From assembly GCF_032884065.1 (NCBI RefSeq), contig NC_088872.1, positions 34,940,917 to 35,004,916 on the forward strand: a stretch of DNA of 64,000 bases, written 5' to 3'. The first letter of the stretch is position 1, and the number at the start of each line of letters is the position of its first letter. The translations under genes were made by a program, and so were the position numbers. This document shows, piece by piece, positions 32,680 through 45,172 of this stretch. Source of the DNA: Artemia franciscana. Lineage: Eukaryota > Arthropoda > Branchiopoda > Anostraca > Artemiidae. The notes beneath the pieces are model-generated. The model saw only the letters and a list, made by a program, of their open reading frames with translations, did not search any database and was not told the origin of the DNA.

Positions 32680-35600
32680 CGAATTATTATTAAGGTGTCC
32701 CAGAATAAAGGGTATAAAACTTTTGCGAAACCTTTCTGTAACAGCATGGATCGGAGAGTAAGTTGGGATTGCTAAGGAGGCTGACCGGGGGAGTCGGAGT
32801 TTAATGGGATTGTGAAACTCAGGGAGTAAGTCCTCAGTACGGGGATTGGAAATGACTGATTTAGCGAAAAGCAGGCAAATTTTTTCCCTCCTTTCTTATA
32901 AGGTGGTAATGCACGCAGCTTTAAGGAGGAAGGAGTATGGAATTTTGCCTTCTTTGTAAATGATCCTGAGCGAACGCTTTTGGACCGACTCGATTTTGTC
33001 ACTAAGTTCATTTGAAAGCTGCGAATGCCAGACCGGACATGCATATTCCAATAACGGCCTGATAAAGTATAAGTAAACACGGAGGGAATGTATCTTAGGA
33101 CAATTAAATTTGTTTAGTAGCTTAAAAATGGATAGTGAAACATTTGCTTGTTTAACAATGTTGGATGCATGTGTTTCCCACTTAAGATCATTAGAAATTG
33201 TGACACCAAGAAGCTTAACATGTTTCACTAGCATTTCGCTTGGGATCGGATCGCAAAAAGCAGGAGTAGATTTCAAGAAGTTGATTGTCATTATCTGTTA
33301 TTTAGTGGGATTTACTGTCATATTTAGATTCTTGGATTCATCCGAACATTGGGTTAGGATTTCAACGGGGTCACTTTTAATATTCCTATGACATACTTCA
33401 AGGATCGACAAGTCATCAACTTATTTCCATCTTTGGGGGAATTCCTTGCCAATTTCGTTAATCATGACAAGAAATAATAGTGGTCCCAATAAGGTTCCTT
33501 GAAGTATTCCACAGTACCTAGGGAGGGGGTTAGAGAAGGTATTTTTGTATTTTACAACTTGTGATCTGTCTGAAAGGAACGATATAACAATATTTACTAA
33601 GAATGGGTCAATGTCAAAGTTATCATGTAGTAAACGAATTAGGATAGTGTGGTCAACTAAGTCAAACGCTTTTTGGAGATCGACTAAAACCAGGTTTAGC
33701 CAAACATTTGGTTTCTCTAGTTCACTTAGGATCGTGTGAATCAAGTGTACAAGGTAATGGGTGGTGGAGGTTTTTCTTAAATTACCAAACTGTCGGATGT
33801 CAATGCGTGGTATAATTTTAATTTTAAGCCAGTCACAAAGGAACCCTTCGTAAAGCTTAGAAAAAACTGGAGTGAGTGTAATAGGACGCATGTTGGTTAT
33901 AGTCAGACTGGAAGATTTCTTTGGGATGGGTGTTATAAAACCTAGTTTCCAGCAACTTGGGAATTTACCAGATTTTGTAATTTGGTTAAAAATATCAGAT
34001 AAAGGTCCAGCAATTGTGTCTGAAAAGGCTTTAATCAAGTCAATTGGGATGTCTAATGGGCAAGTACTTGATTTTTTGAGCTTTTGGATTTTATTTATAA
34101 TATCAGAGGGAGAAATTTGGGGGAAAGAGGTGGAGGGAGGAATAGTTTGACCTGAACCAGTGAAAGGGGGGAGACTTTGTACTCTGGACGCAAGATGCAG
34201 GTTCAAATCGTTGGCTATCTTGTAAGGGGGCTCAGGGAGATGAAAATTAACTTCAACAGGGTTTTTTCCGCAAATCTCTTTAATTTTCCTGTACCATTGT
34301 TTGGGTTTGTTAGAATACAAATCCTTAACCTTACTATTGTAATACCCAGAAGCTGCCTTTCTCAATTTTCTCTTCAGGAACTTTCTTAGATCATTAGCCT
34401 GTGTGATATGTCCTTGCTTGAACAAATTAATTTTTTTCCTTATTAGTTTTTTAAAAGTCGCAGTAATGTAGGGTTTATCGGTAGAGCATATTTTAATTTT
34501 TTTCACCGGAAAATGGGCTTCATAATTATTCCTGAATAAATTTTGGAGGGACAAAGCCTTGAAGTCGACATCATTTGTTTGGTACACAGGGGACCAATTT
34601 TCACTAGTGATCCAAGAGTCAAAATTGTAGAGTCCTGAGTCAACTAGAGGTCTAAAGACGGTTTCAGTAATAGTAAAGGAATGTTTAACTGTAGCTATTG
34701 GAGATAGGAGTAGGCTAAAGTGGTAACTACCTCCGAGAGGGGGAAGAGTGGTGACGGGTTTGTAGAAATTTGACATATTGGTGCATATTCAATCAAGAGT
34801 AGAATTGCCTTTGGTAGTAGGGACTTTTACAATTTGTTTTAGACTAAAAGTATTACATGTATATTCAAGTTTTAATTCATTTGCATCACCTAAGAGGAAA
34901 ACTCCAGCATTTGGGTATTTAGATAGTACATAGTCGGCACTGCCATGCAATTTTTCAATAAAATTAATTTTTTCAGCCGCTCTCTGCCCAGGAGAGTAGT
35001 AAAAACAACACAGGACAATCAAATTGAAAGGACGTGGTAAGACTTTAGGTCGAACACAAACCCACAAAATTTCATCAAAGGGAGGGAGACAAGGAACCAA
35101 TATTTCTGAAGGATAAAAATCATTACGGACAAAGAAAAGAATTCCACCCCCTTTCTTACCCAGAGGGTGGGTTTCGGGTCTGAGTTTAATAAACTGGGTG
35201 AAATTATTCATTTTTAACATGTGTGTATTTTGAGCGTGTACTTCAGTAATAGCAATTATGTCTGATCTATATATTTTAGAAAAGGAGTCTAATTCATTAA
35301 GTTTGTCAAAATTAAGACTTTCAGCGTTGCTTAACAAAAGTGTGGGAAATTTAAAACGACCTGCAAAGGTACCATTTTTACACTTAACTTTATTTAAATT
35401 ACAAATGGGTACAGGGGGCATGGTGGGATTCTTAGCAGGGGCCAGATTAATGTAGTCAGAACAGGGGACCAAGGGAGCACATTTGACTTTTATGGGATGA
35501 CTATTAGGGTCAACATCGAAAGATGAATTATTAGGGTAAGAAAAGGATTTATCTTGGGGATTTGGGGATGGGGGGACGGGCAATGATATGGATGAAGCAC

Positions 35601-35688
35601 GAGGAGAACAATTAGGATTCATTATAAGACAATTAAAAAGTCTCAGACCTGAGTCACGTTGAGAGGGTAGGCACGAGGGATAAAACAA
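32680..35688 (-). pseudogene. LINE ORF2: endonuclease plus reverse transcriptase, four in-frame stops
   Basis: One continuous frame of about 1000 codons with no frameshift. Endonuclease part: AITEVHAQNTHMLKM, GKKGGGILFFVRND, AGVFLLGDANE, STLD. RT part: TPIPKKSSSLTITNMRPITL, VLVDLQKAFDLVDH, GILQGTLLGPLLF. The C-terminal part has YACPVWHSQLS. Stops are at complement 34789-34791 (TGA, between the endonuclease and RT parts), 33421-33423 (TAA, exactly at the Tyr of the YVDD catalytic box), 33298-33300 (TAA) and 32896-32898 (TAA). The stop at the YVDD box alone removes activity. The Pro-rich start is close to the known domains, so the element may be 5'-truncated. Confidence 0.85.
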
Positions 35689-36014
35689 ATGGACTGAGGG
35701 TGGGGTTTCGTAAAGTGCTGGGAAAGGGGGCCTGGTTGGGAATAGTGATTCATGTCCGTCAAGAAATTGCTGGTTTGAGTAGGGAGGGTATAGGGCAGCA
35801 TACTGTGAGGGGGGAGGATGGACAATGAGGGAGGATGGGGTCGTGAGTGCCTTCGACGCTGGCCTAAAAAGGGTGGGGCCTCCCTCCGAAATCCATACCC
35901 GTTTTTTGTCAAATTCTTAGAACTAACATCGTACACATGGGAAGGTATAACTTGTGGCTTAGAGAATAACCTACTAAATGATCTGTGAAAGGACCTGTTA
36001 AAGGTCCAAATGAC
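35643..36014 (-). CDS. Pro-rich frame upstream of LINE ORF2
   Basis: Overlaps ORF2 by about 46 bases in another frame. Rich in Pro, Ser and Arg (RRRHSRPHPPSLSILPP). The apparent ATG at 36038 lies in host sequence beyond the LINE edge, so the true start is lost or lay further upstream in the full element. It could be the tail of ORF1 or a frameshifted ORF2 start. Confidence 0.4.
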   Translation of the reverse strand, partial: VIWTFNRSFHRSFSRLFSKPQVIPSHVYDVSSKNLTKNGYGFRREAPPFLGQRRRHSRPHPPSLSILPPHSMLPYTLPTQTSNFLTDMNHYSQPGPLSQHFTKPHPQSICFIPRAYPLNVTQV

Positions 36015-36514
36015 CTTTAGCAGGTTTGCTGATTTCAACTTTCAGATTAAATTACAAGAAGCATAAAAAGAAAAAAAGGATATAATAAAATTGGTGCTGT
36101 TGAAGCACTCTATACTAAAAAGAAATCATTAAAGCATTTTGGTTCGAAAAATTCCAAACATTCAAAAATTTCTAAGAGCCTGCTGAAACGAATAGAAATT
36201 GAGAGACAAAGTTTAAAAGACATGGGATAAAAGTAATACTTTAAAAATCAAATAAAGGGACATTAATTCAATACTGAATAAAAAAAACATAAAATAATTA
36301 AAATTTATATACAATTTATATATATCTAATATAATATGTAATGTATTACAATTCTATTCATTTATTTGGTTTTATTGTGGTACTAAGCCATGTTACTTTA
36401 AAATAATTGATATGTCAAAAGTTTTCGAAAATGATTTCACGAACTTCAGGTTGGCTGCAAAGCTACTAACAAAAACTAATCTACAAAATAAAATGACAGT
36501 AATAGGCTACTCAC

Positions 36515-36523
36515 ATATTTCAT
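36515..36523 (-). CDS. Tyr-rich secreted peptide gene A, exon 1 (3 codons)
   Basis: ATG AAA TAT then GTGAGT, identical to gene B at 50558-50572. The intron to exon 2 is 4534 bases, of which 3.57 kb is the LINE. Confidence 0.68.
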
Positions 36524-36566
36524 TATTGCTAATTGCTGGAAAACAACCAACTTCGACTAAAAGATT

Positions 36567-36604
36567 CAACTGATATTGTAAACTAAAGAAGTCCTTATAT
36601 ATAT
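36567..36604 (-). promoter_or_regulatory. core promoter of gene A
   Basis: ATATATATAAGG at complement(36593-36604) and the TCAGTTG initiator at complement(36567-36573), about 33 bases apart. The 5' UTR is near 48 bases. Confidence 0.7.
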
Positions 36605-36637
36605 TTGAAAATACAATTCTCCTAAATCAAACTAGTT

Positions 36638-36722
36638 TCAGGTGAAAAGATACCGGGGACTTTTACAATTGACGCTGGATGTCGCAGCGGTTAAGAACCG
36701 AGATTGATTGAAAACAAAGAAG
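36638..36722 (-). promoter_or_regulatory. conserved upstream block, gene A
   Basis: Gene-strand core AACCGCTGCGACATCCAGCG followed by TCCCCGGTATCTTTTCACCT, shared with the other three copies. On the opposite strand, GTCGCAGCGGTTAAGA looks a little like a tRNA A box, but no B box follows. Confidence 0.55.
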
Positions 36723-37570
36723 TGGTACAATATCTATTAGGGGAGAGCCCTATCAAAAGCGAGATATTTGGGTAAATCAGTGCAAAAATAAAGGTTAATT
36801 GTAATTCTAGATTTTTGAGGTGAGAGGGAGGTATATTTATATGATTTATTGGGCCTGATTTTACGGGGAGGAATATAGTTTACTCCCTCTATAATAATGC
36901 CACTGCGAGCCAAGACTATGAATTTATTATGCATGCCAATTATTTTTTTCATAGTGTGTAAAATTTGCTACCATCAACCTAATAAAACTATGACAGAAGA
37001 AGGAAAAATTGTCAAAGTTCGAACTTTTACATTTCTAAAGTGTTTCTTCTTAGAAGGGTTTGAAAAATAGCGAAAAATTGCTTGAATTCAAAACCTTTCA
37101 TTGTTCAATACTTGTCTTCTTAAAATATCCCTGCTCTTACTTTTACAGCTCTTCAGCTTGCAGCGAGGGCCGTACAAAGATCATCAAAATACCACCGGAA
37201 AAACGATTGCCAGAAGTAGTGACAGAAGTTGCCAGAAGTAATTGCCAAAAGTTGTTAGACGTAATTACTTAATTCGAAAATGACGCAGCTGCCCCCATTT
37301 TTTTTATTTCTTATACTTTCGAGATGAACCGTAAAGTGTTCGCAAGCAAATCAAAATTTGCTGGTTCTAAAATTTTCAAATCTGAATCTGCAACAAAGTA
37401 CGGTCGTGGTATTCTCAGTCAAGCGAGAGACAAGTTAGACGTTAAAAAAAATTGGTCAGATTACGATAAGGTAATCACAAAGGTATGTGAAAGGTCACAA
37501 GCCTTTGTTCATCTCTACTTCTTTTTTGTAGCTTATTTTGTGATATTGTATGCGTTTTGTTTGGCTTCGT

Positions 37571-37869
37571 AAAAGGGTTTTATTGTTTTTGCTTTATTTC
37601 AATTTGTTATTTTTTTTTCTTTCTGTGAATGTTTGCTTGTTTGAATCTGTATGATTTATGGTTATGTTCTACTTTTCAGATTTTCAAGTCACTGTCCATA
37701 TTTAATTATAAGTATTCATGCTATTCAACCGCTTTATTAAACCGAATGTCTACTGTAGAAAGAGATCAGCTTGATGTTGGAGGTTTATTAAATTAAGCGA
37801 TTGTGAATAATGATCATGTGATTAACTTTACTTTTTTTCATTTAAACAGTATTTTTTTCACAAATTTTT
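37571..37869. other. T-rich spacer, no gene seen
   Basis: Lies between the inner end of arm A and the decayed LINE. The open frame at 37324-37572 is inside arm A sequence that is not kept open in arm B, so it is not called. Confidence 0.45.
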
Positions 37870-40010
37870 GGTTTGCTAAGGATAGGTGGGGGGGGGGAGC
37901 TCTTGCTGTTTCACTTAGATACTGAAGGACTAATTTCTTCTATTAAACAACTTAAAATTCTGATGGATGATTTGCAGCCATACGGTGTTTGTCTGTGTGA
38001 CACTTATTTGGATGTCTCTAATGATTCAGTTTTTGATTTGCCTGGTTGTTTGACTGAACGATTGAGCCGGGTTCAGATTGGAAAGGGAGGTCTTGCTCTT
38101 CATGTTTCAGATGAATTTGCATATTCCATTCGTAAAGATTTTTTTTGGTCTGTAGAAAAAGTTTTCGAATGACTAATTTGTTGAAACTTCAGTCTCAGGA
38201 AAAAGGTTGGTTATTGCTCAGGTTCATCGTGCTCCAAGTGGTTCTGTACCAGATATTCTTGTATATTCTTAATTAATCCATGAAATTGGTCTAAAATCAG
38301 CCTTTTCAGAGGGCTGTCATGGGTAATTCTAACTTAAATCGTTTGGATTATTTTTATGTGTCATTATACTTTCTCGCTTTAAAGCTTTTTTATGGTTTGT
38401 TGCCAAAGATGTTTAAAGCAACAGGCGTAACTGAGACAAGAGTCATTCCAAATAATACTATTGTTCCTTCTATGCCAATTCCTAGCATGTGTGTCTTGGT
38501 AAACGACCTTTCATACCACTTTCCTATTTTTTCGAAATTAACCCTTGAAAAAAATTTTCACATTAGCTTTGAAAAAAAACCACTTTGAAAACAACATTAA
38601 AAAAAGTATGGAATGAGTCTGAATCTATAACAGATTTTGATATAAATTTTATTTGTTTTATGATTTAGTGAGTTCTGTAATACTGCAAATCTGAAACCCC
38701 TTATTATAACTAAAAAAATCAGAGTTTTTAAGCCCAAGGATGACTCCCATTTTACAGAAGAGTCAGAAAAAAAAAATATTTTTGTCAGACAAATTTGTAG
38801 GATTTTTTTTCACTGCAAGATACTTCGTCCTCAGGCCCATATAATATTCCTACTAGGGTTCTAAACTTCATTTTACAAGCAATTGTCACACCTTTAACAG
38901 AACTTGTTTAAGCTTCTTTTGATCGATATTTTCCCATCTATCACTTAAAAGTGCCAGAGAAATATTTCTATTTAAATGTAGCTCAAGGAGTAATCCTTGA
39001 AATTACAGCCTATCTTTGTCTTGTCAGTTTTCAGCAAGACTTTTAACAAGGCCCCAATTTCTAGACTCAAAAGCATCCTTGTTGCAAAACAGTTCCTTAA
39101 TGACTTTCAATTGGGGTTTCATACCAGTAACCCAATTAAGAATGCGTGTGCTTTGCTCCTTAGTTTCATTAACTCAGGCTTAGGCTCTGGTTTAATGTTT
39201 GCTGTATTTTTTTTCTTTTATTGAACGTTAAGAAGGATTATTACGAGATAAAACATGCCATTCTTCTCACAAAACTTGACTAAAAAGTATTAAATTAAAT
39301 CGTTCACCCTTTGCTTCATTCCTGTCTGTGGAGTGGGAAGATTCTTATTGGCGAGAACCCTCTAAATGTCTTTAAGGTTGAAAATGGAGTCTCCCAAGGA
39401 AACATCCTGGGTATAGTACTATTTTTTTATATCAATAATATTTTTCATACATTAAAGATATTTTTTCCAATGTCTTATTACCGTTTGTGTCACCCTAACC
39501 GTGTTGATGAAACAAGGAACCAGTCCAACTCTGATGCCTTTGCTCCAACCTAGTCCAACCTAGTTGCCTTTGCTGATGAAGGTACGCTTGTTATGGTGGG
39601 ATTTGACCTAGTTTGCATGAATAAAAATATTCTTTCTGTGTTTGAGAGAGGTCTTTTGTGCTTTAAAATGAACCATCTGGTTCTTAACGTTTCCAAGTCT
39701 TTTTGAGTATTCCTTGGATATATACATCATGTTGTACTCTCCATAGATCTGGAATTGGCTATAACCTATTGTTTGGAATTCTACTTGATGAGAATCTGTC
39801 TTACTAACTCTTCTTAATGCTTTAAAGGTTAAGATTGCCAGGAATCTTGGCATCTTACGTAAGAAAAAGAACACATTTTCTGGATATATTTTATGTCTTC
39901 TTTTATTTACCTTGATTCAGTCAGGTATTTATTATTGTGCTATCACTTAGATATTTACTTTGAAGTCCAATTTACGGGATTTAGTGTCACTTCAAGACAA
40001 AGCCAGATTT
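37870..40010 (+). mobile_element. decayed CR1-like LINE, plus strand
   Basis: The endonuclease start is in a clean frame at 37873-38172 (LKILMDDLQPYGVCLCDTYLD, GKGGLALHVSDEFAYSI). Further pieces are RLDYFYVSLYF and LVNDLSYHFPIFSKLTL (38319-38588), and RT fragments LQPIFVLSVFSKTF near 39000 and VENGVSQGNILGIVLF near 39390. At about 39575 the FADD catalytic box has become FADE. Frameshifts and stops are many. The 3' end runs into a minisatellite at about 40010. It lies just inside arm A and has no counterpart at arm B. Confidence 0.75.
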
Positions 40011-40014
40011 GCTC

Positions 40015-40495
40015 TTGCTCCCTCTGTCAAAATGAATTCATCCCTCCCTCAAAAATGTCAATCTCCTCCCTCCAAACAAAATGGTCCCTCAAATAAAATA
40101 AATAATCCTACCTTATGAACAAACTCATCCCTCAATCTGTCATCCTCCAATCAAAATAATCGCATCCCTCATTCACTCATCCCTCTATAAATAAAAACAT
40201 CCTCTGATCAAAATAATTCCATCCCTTGTTCACTCATCCCTGTATCAAAACAAACCAGAGACTTTATAAAACAAACTCATTTCTTCACCATTAGCCCCTC
40301 TATCAAATTCAGCTCCCTTTCTTCTTTCCAAACAAACCCATCCGTCCATCAAAGCAAAATCATTCCTCCGTCTCTTATCCCTCCGTCAAGAAAACTTATC
40401 CTTCATTGTGCAATCCCTACATCCTTCATCCCCCATTAAAAACTGAATCCCTCCATTCCTCATCCTTCCATCAAATTGAGGGATAACTTTTTTAT
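40015..40495 (+). repeat. degenerate minisatellite
   Basis: Irregular units with 'catccctc', 'tcaaaataa' and 'aaactcatcc'. It is the reverse complement of the array at 1-236. In both places it lies beside repeat S. Confidence 0.6.
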
Positions 40496-40539
40496 GGGGA
40501 GATGGTGCAGGGATGAATTGTTTATTTTTATATTAAAAC

Positions 40540-41690
40540 CAGAAATTATATGGGTTACCGCTATTTGTTTTGTTGAAGAATTCCTTACAAAATGTTTTGA
40601 ACATTTTATAGCCAGATAGGTCTAATACAATTATTTCTAGACTATGCCCAAGAAATCTTTTTCTTGACATTTGTCTCATATCAGAATTTCTCAGTCACTT
40701 CTAGTTTAGCTGTCCCCCTGTAATCTATGCTAGATCCTGGATATAATATAACGTCATAACAAAAATGTATTTCTATTATTATACGGCATAATGAACAGCT
40801 GCTAGTTACAAATATGCCAACTTCAAAAATGACGAAAACTGTCAAAATTAGTTATTTTTTATGATATGGAAAAGGTTTATATCCAGGTGTCAATCATGAA
40901 GATCGAAGAACGGCCTATTGCTTCTCGATTCTATGTCCGTTAGCTTTTGAAAGAAAACAATTGTAAAACATACTATAATTAGAAAAAAACTTTTTGTACA
41001 TTCACTGATAAAACTAACCTCCCCTCCCCCTCTCCTATCTTAGAGCTTGGATATATTCTAGCGTCACAAAAAAAAAATATTTCTTATTACTCGGCATTAT
41101 GAACAGCTTTTAGTTAGAAATATGCCAACTTTAAAAATGATGGAAACTGTCAAAATTAGTTAATTTTTATGCATGGAAAAGGCAATATCCAGGTATTAAT
41201 CACATAAATTGGAGAATGGCCTATCGCTTCTAAATTCTTTGTCCCGTTAGCTTTTGGGAAAAAAAACGATTTTGAAGGATACTTTTATTCACAAAAAAAA
41301 ATTTGTACGTTTAGTGAAAATACTAAAACGTCAAACTTACCCTCTCCTCTAGAACTTTAAAGATAAATTATGTTCTCGTGTCTATATTTCTTTGATTTAA
41401 CATCATTTTCAGACACACTCGAGTTAAACTTGAAGGGACTTTGAAAATTAAAAGATAGCCCTTTTTGGGTACAAGCATAGAATTGAAAATACTGAGAAGG
41501 AAAAATGTTACGAAAACATTTCTTACTTCATACTATGCAGAAAAATTGTAGTTAACACATTTAGGATTTTCTTCCTCTGCATTTTACTCACCAACATCCC
41601 GTAACATGAAAATATATAACCAAAATTATATATTTTTCCTGAATTTTGCCAGAGACCATTCTTGTTTCAACCTGGTTGAAATGTGCGGGG
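40540..41690 (+). repeat. dispersed repeat S, copy 2
   Basis: Uninterrupted match to 670-1440 plus 2856-3065. It contains two tandem units about 308 bases apart (gaacagctgctag at 40793, gaacagcttttag at 41101) and a partial third. No coding frame. Confidence 0.65.
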
Positions 41691-42150
41691 AGTCCGAATC
41701 AAAACATGCATTTATTAAAAAAAGTTCCGAAAATAAATAAAAAACAAGTTTTTTAAGCTGCAAGTAAGGAGCAATATTAAAACTTAAAACGAACAGAAAT
41801 TATTCCGCATATAAGAGATCTGACCCTTCCTCAACGCCTCACTCTTTACGCTAAAGTTTTCTTATTGTTTTAAAAAGTAGAGCTGAGAGACAGAGTCAAA
41901 CTCTTTCTCTCAAACTCTTTCTTGCGGTAAGTAAAGAGCTAGGCTTTGAGGAGGGGTCAACCCCTTTTATATACGGAATAATTTCTGTTAGTTTTCAGTT
42001 TTAATGTCGATCCTTACTTGCAGTTTAAAAAACTTGTTTCTTTTTGTTTAATTTCTTAGTGTTTTTGAATTAATACATGTTTTGCTTTCAGCTCTCCGCA
42101 CATGAATAATTAATACAAAAATTTGCATAATAATTCTATTTAACCTTAAA
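41690..42150. mobile_element. X terminal palindrome with inverted flanks
   Basis: Outer arms 'gtgcggggagtccgaatcaa' and its complement, inner palindrome 41740-42045. It interrupts repeat S at 'tttcaacctggttg'. Only the 3' palindrome region of X is present, on both sides of the loop. Confidence 0.6.
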
Positions 42151-42529
42151 CAAAAGCAAAGTTCATTGTGTGCAGCTTTTTCTTAATCAAAATTTCTGCA
42201 ATGATTTTTTTATGAGCATTTAGTTTTAAATGTGGTATTATAATTCTGAAGAAAAAACTATGGTACGGTAACATTATATTAACAAAACATTATCATGCAT
42301 ATTATGACTAAGAAGCTTGTTGCAAGTGTATTCTTTTTTGTTTTATTTGATTATCACTCCCAATAATCTTCGTTGGTTAAAAACAAGAAAAATTTCAAAT
42401 TTTGTTATTTGACAAATTTAAGCTATGAGAAGCTTAAAAAAAACATGAGTAACCCCCTATTTTATTTTGTGAAGTTACTTTTACATTTTGTGATGTAATA
42501 ATTGGAAGAAACTTTTAATAAGCAAGTAT
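42151..42529. other. no gene seen
   Basis: AT-rich, no feature recognised. Confidence 0.5.
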
Positions 42530-43425
42530 AGATAGATAGATAGGTGTATTTCAAAACCCATGGGCCATATACACACAAAAATATAAATAAATAACAAACA
42601 AGCAAGGAAATTAGCAACAGTACGAACACGCACAAAAAACAGAATTCAACGCAAAAAGTGCCTAATCTAACTACAAAAGAAATTAGTCATATAAAACTTT
42701 TTCTTCTTATTAAGGATTTATCTATATATACTCCCACTCGAAATATTGTGGTTGGGTTACTATTTTGTAGAATACCCGGAAGCATCAAATTAATCCCATG
42801 CAAATAAATTTCCCGTAAATCCAAGAGCACCGGGCATTTCCGGAGAAAATAATTCTTGTCTTCATCATCATCTTTACAAAGGGGACAAGCATACCGCCTA
42901 TCAGGACCAACTATCATTTTATTTTTGTCGAACGTTTTTTGCCTTTTCTGGATTGGAAGACAATTCGCCCTAAGCTGAATCCAACGACGTAGAATCATAG
43001 CCGGTAAATTAAATTTAAAATAAACTTCCTCTCCAAAACTAGGTTTTGCCTGATTATAATGTTGTAGGGTTGTAGAATCTAAAACCAGCCCTTGCCAATG
43101 CTGAATTTCCTGACTCTCTAATATAAATCGTACCTGGCTTTCTAAATTTATTGGTACATCACTAGAGCAAAGACCATTATTCCATAAATAAGGCATTCCT
43201 ACTTTTTCTAGTAATGATTTAATTTGGGATGGCCACGAAGTTTTTAAACCACATTTCAACATCTCTTCATATGCCACTCTTACTAGTCTATCTTCATTAC
43301 TCTTAGTTAACTTCAACCAGAATCTAAGCATTAAAATATACCTACGTAGCTTTAAAGAAAACAGGCCCATATCACCTTTCAGAATCTGTGAATGAGTTGT
43401 CTGATGTAGACCAAACACTCTTTTT
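42530..43425 (-). mobile_element. LINE 3' end with open C-terminal frame
   Basis: The open frame at 42687-43418 (243 codons from an internal Met) has the C-terminal Cys motif of many non-LTR ORF2 proteins: CPLCKDDDEDKNYFLRKCPVL, where the usual His before FL is Tyr. Before it is LPAMILRRWIQLRANCLPIQ. The 3' end has a (GATA)n-type tail at 42530-42545. An X palindrome follows at 43430 and breaks the upstream part. No RT or endonuclease part is present. Confidence 0.65.
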
Positions 43426-43429
43426 ATAT

Positions 43430-45172
43430 ATTAAATAAAAAAACAACTAGTTTTTTTAACTGAAAGTAAGGAGCGACATTAAAACTTAAAACGAACAGAA
43501 ATTACTCCGTATATGAAATGGGTTGTCCCCTCCGCGTCCCACGCTCTTTACGCTAAAGTTTGACTCTTTGCCACAATTCTACTTTTTAAAACAATTAAAA
43601 ACTTTAGCGTAAAGAGCGTGGGACGTGGAGGGGACAACCCATTTCATATACGGAGTAATTTCTGTTCGTTTTAAGTTTTAATGTCGCTCCTTACTTTCAG
43701 TTAAAAAAACTAGTTGTTTTTTTATTTAATTTCTGAACGTTTTTGAATTAATGCATGTTTGATTTTGGCTCTCCGCACATAAATTATTGAAATGAAATTA
43801 GTATATTAATTTTTTTTTTTGGCTGAATGGCTTTCTCTTAGTTTTGATCAGACGATTTTGAGAAATAAGGGGTGGGGAAGGAGGCCTAGCTGCCCTCCAA
43901 TTTTTCGGTTACTTAAAAAGGCTACTAGAACTTTTAATATTCAACGAACGTTTTTATTAGTAAAAAATATACGTAACTTAAGAATTAACTTACGTAACAA
44001 ACTTTTATATTCTTATATTTTTATTATGTGTACGAGGGGGTTTGTACCCTCGTTAATACCTCGCTCTTTACACTAAATCGTAAGTTTTGTCCCAACTCTT
44101 TAAGAATGACCCCTGAATCAAAAAGGCCGTAGAATAAATAGTTGAAATCACCAAAAATATTTTAGCATAAAGAGCGAGGTATTTATCTCGTCCTAAATAC
44201 CTCGCTCTTTATGCTAAAGTATTTTTAGAACCCCTCATATGCGTAATAATCTCTGTTCGTTTTAAATTTCAATGCTATTCCTTACTTTCATTTGAAAAAA
44301 CGTTTTCATGTTTATTTTTTCATTGTTTTTTTATAGTAATGCTAGAAAATCCTGCGCCCTTTTCATTGAATTTTTCTTCCCCCATGACATATTCCTCAAA
44401 GGAAAGATCCTCCCACAAAGCCCTCTCCCATCAACCCCACCCCCCAAACCAAAAAATCCCCATGAAAACGTCTGTACACTTCCCAATAACCATTACTATA
44501 TGTAAACATTGGTCAAAGTTTGTAACTTGCAGCCCCTCCCTCAGGTTTTGTGGGGGAGTAAGTCATTCCCAAAGACATAGTTATTATGGTTTTCGACTAT
44601 GCTGAACAAAATGGCTATCTTAAAATTTTAATCTGTTGACTTTTGGAAAAAAATGAGCATGGGAGGGGGCCTATTTGCCCTCCAATTTTTTTTGGTCACT
44701 TAAAAAGGACACTAGAACTTTTCATTTCCGTTAGAATGAGCCCTCTCGCGACATTCTAGGACCACTTGGTCGATAAGATGACCCCTGGGAAAAAAAAAAC
44801 AAAAAAAAAAACAAATAAACACGCACCCGTGATTTGTCTTCTGGCAAGAAATACAAAATTCCACATTTATTAGATAGGAGCTTGAAATTTTTGCAATAGA
44901 GTTCTCTGATATACCGAATGCGATAGTGTGATTTTCGTTAAGATTCTATGACTTTTAGGGGATGTTTCCCCCTTTTTTCCAAAATAGGACAAATTTTCTC
45001 AGGCTCGTAACTTTTGATGACAAAGACTAAATTAATTGAAACTTATATATTTAGAATCAGCGTAAAAATTCGATTCTTTTGATGTATCTTTTAGCATCAA
45101 AATTCCGTTTTTTAGAATTTCGTTTACTATTGAGCCGGGTCGCCCCTTACTACAGTTCCTTACCACGAACTG
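43430..45172 (-). mobile_element. X element, full-length, reverse
   Basis: Palindrome at 43435-43723, internal hairpins at 44035-44240 (one arm repeated), GGGGGAGTAAGTC block, and the 5' terminal hairpin ending at 45172 (CGAACTGTTTGA). It sits at the 5' edge of the LINE fragment at 42530. It has no coding frame: the open frames at 43819-44076 and 44308-44605 recur as non-conserved frames in other copies. Confidence 0.72.
43435..43723. repeat. near-perfect long palindrome
   Basis: The stem is about 120 bases with one visible mismatch (CCGCGTCCC against CCACGTCCC) and a loop of about 45. Both arms carry the private variant AAATGGGTTGTCCCC in place of the usual AAAGGGGCTG. Confidence 0.8.

Larger units (their letters stand above)
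32440..36014 (-). mobile_element. CR1-like LINE in the intron of gene A
   Basis: Both edges are fixed by comparison with arm B, which lacks it (uninterrupted at about 51180-51245). The 5' end is near 36014. The 3' end has a short ATCTT-rich tail (32420-32445). It carries an upstream Pro-rich frame, an endonuclease and a reverse transcriptase. The host intron retains splice sites on both sides. The ends show no clear target duplication. Confidence 0.82.
30340..37570 (-). repeat. inverted duplication, arm A
   Basis: Reverse-complement match of 49440-53590. Anchors are: 30430-30600 against 53310-53480; exon 2 and 3' flank; intron pieces at 32200-32420 and 36020-36300; exon 1 with promoter; and 36720-37570 against 49440-50340. 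Arm A is longer because a 3.57-kb LINE (32440-36014) sits in its intron. It carries gene A. Confidence 0.75.

Noticed and set aside
37060..37572. Two plus-strand open frames (37060-37272, 37324-37572)
   Set aside because: The matching sequence in arm B (49440-49980, reversed) does not keep the frames in the same extent, so selection on coding is not supported.
40015..40495. CRISPR-like array
   Set aside because: Units are degenerate, without constant spacers or repeats, and the genome is eukaryotic.
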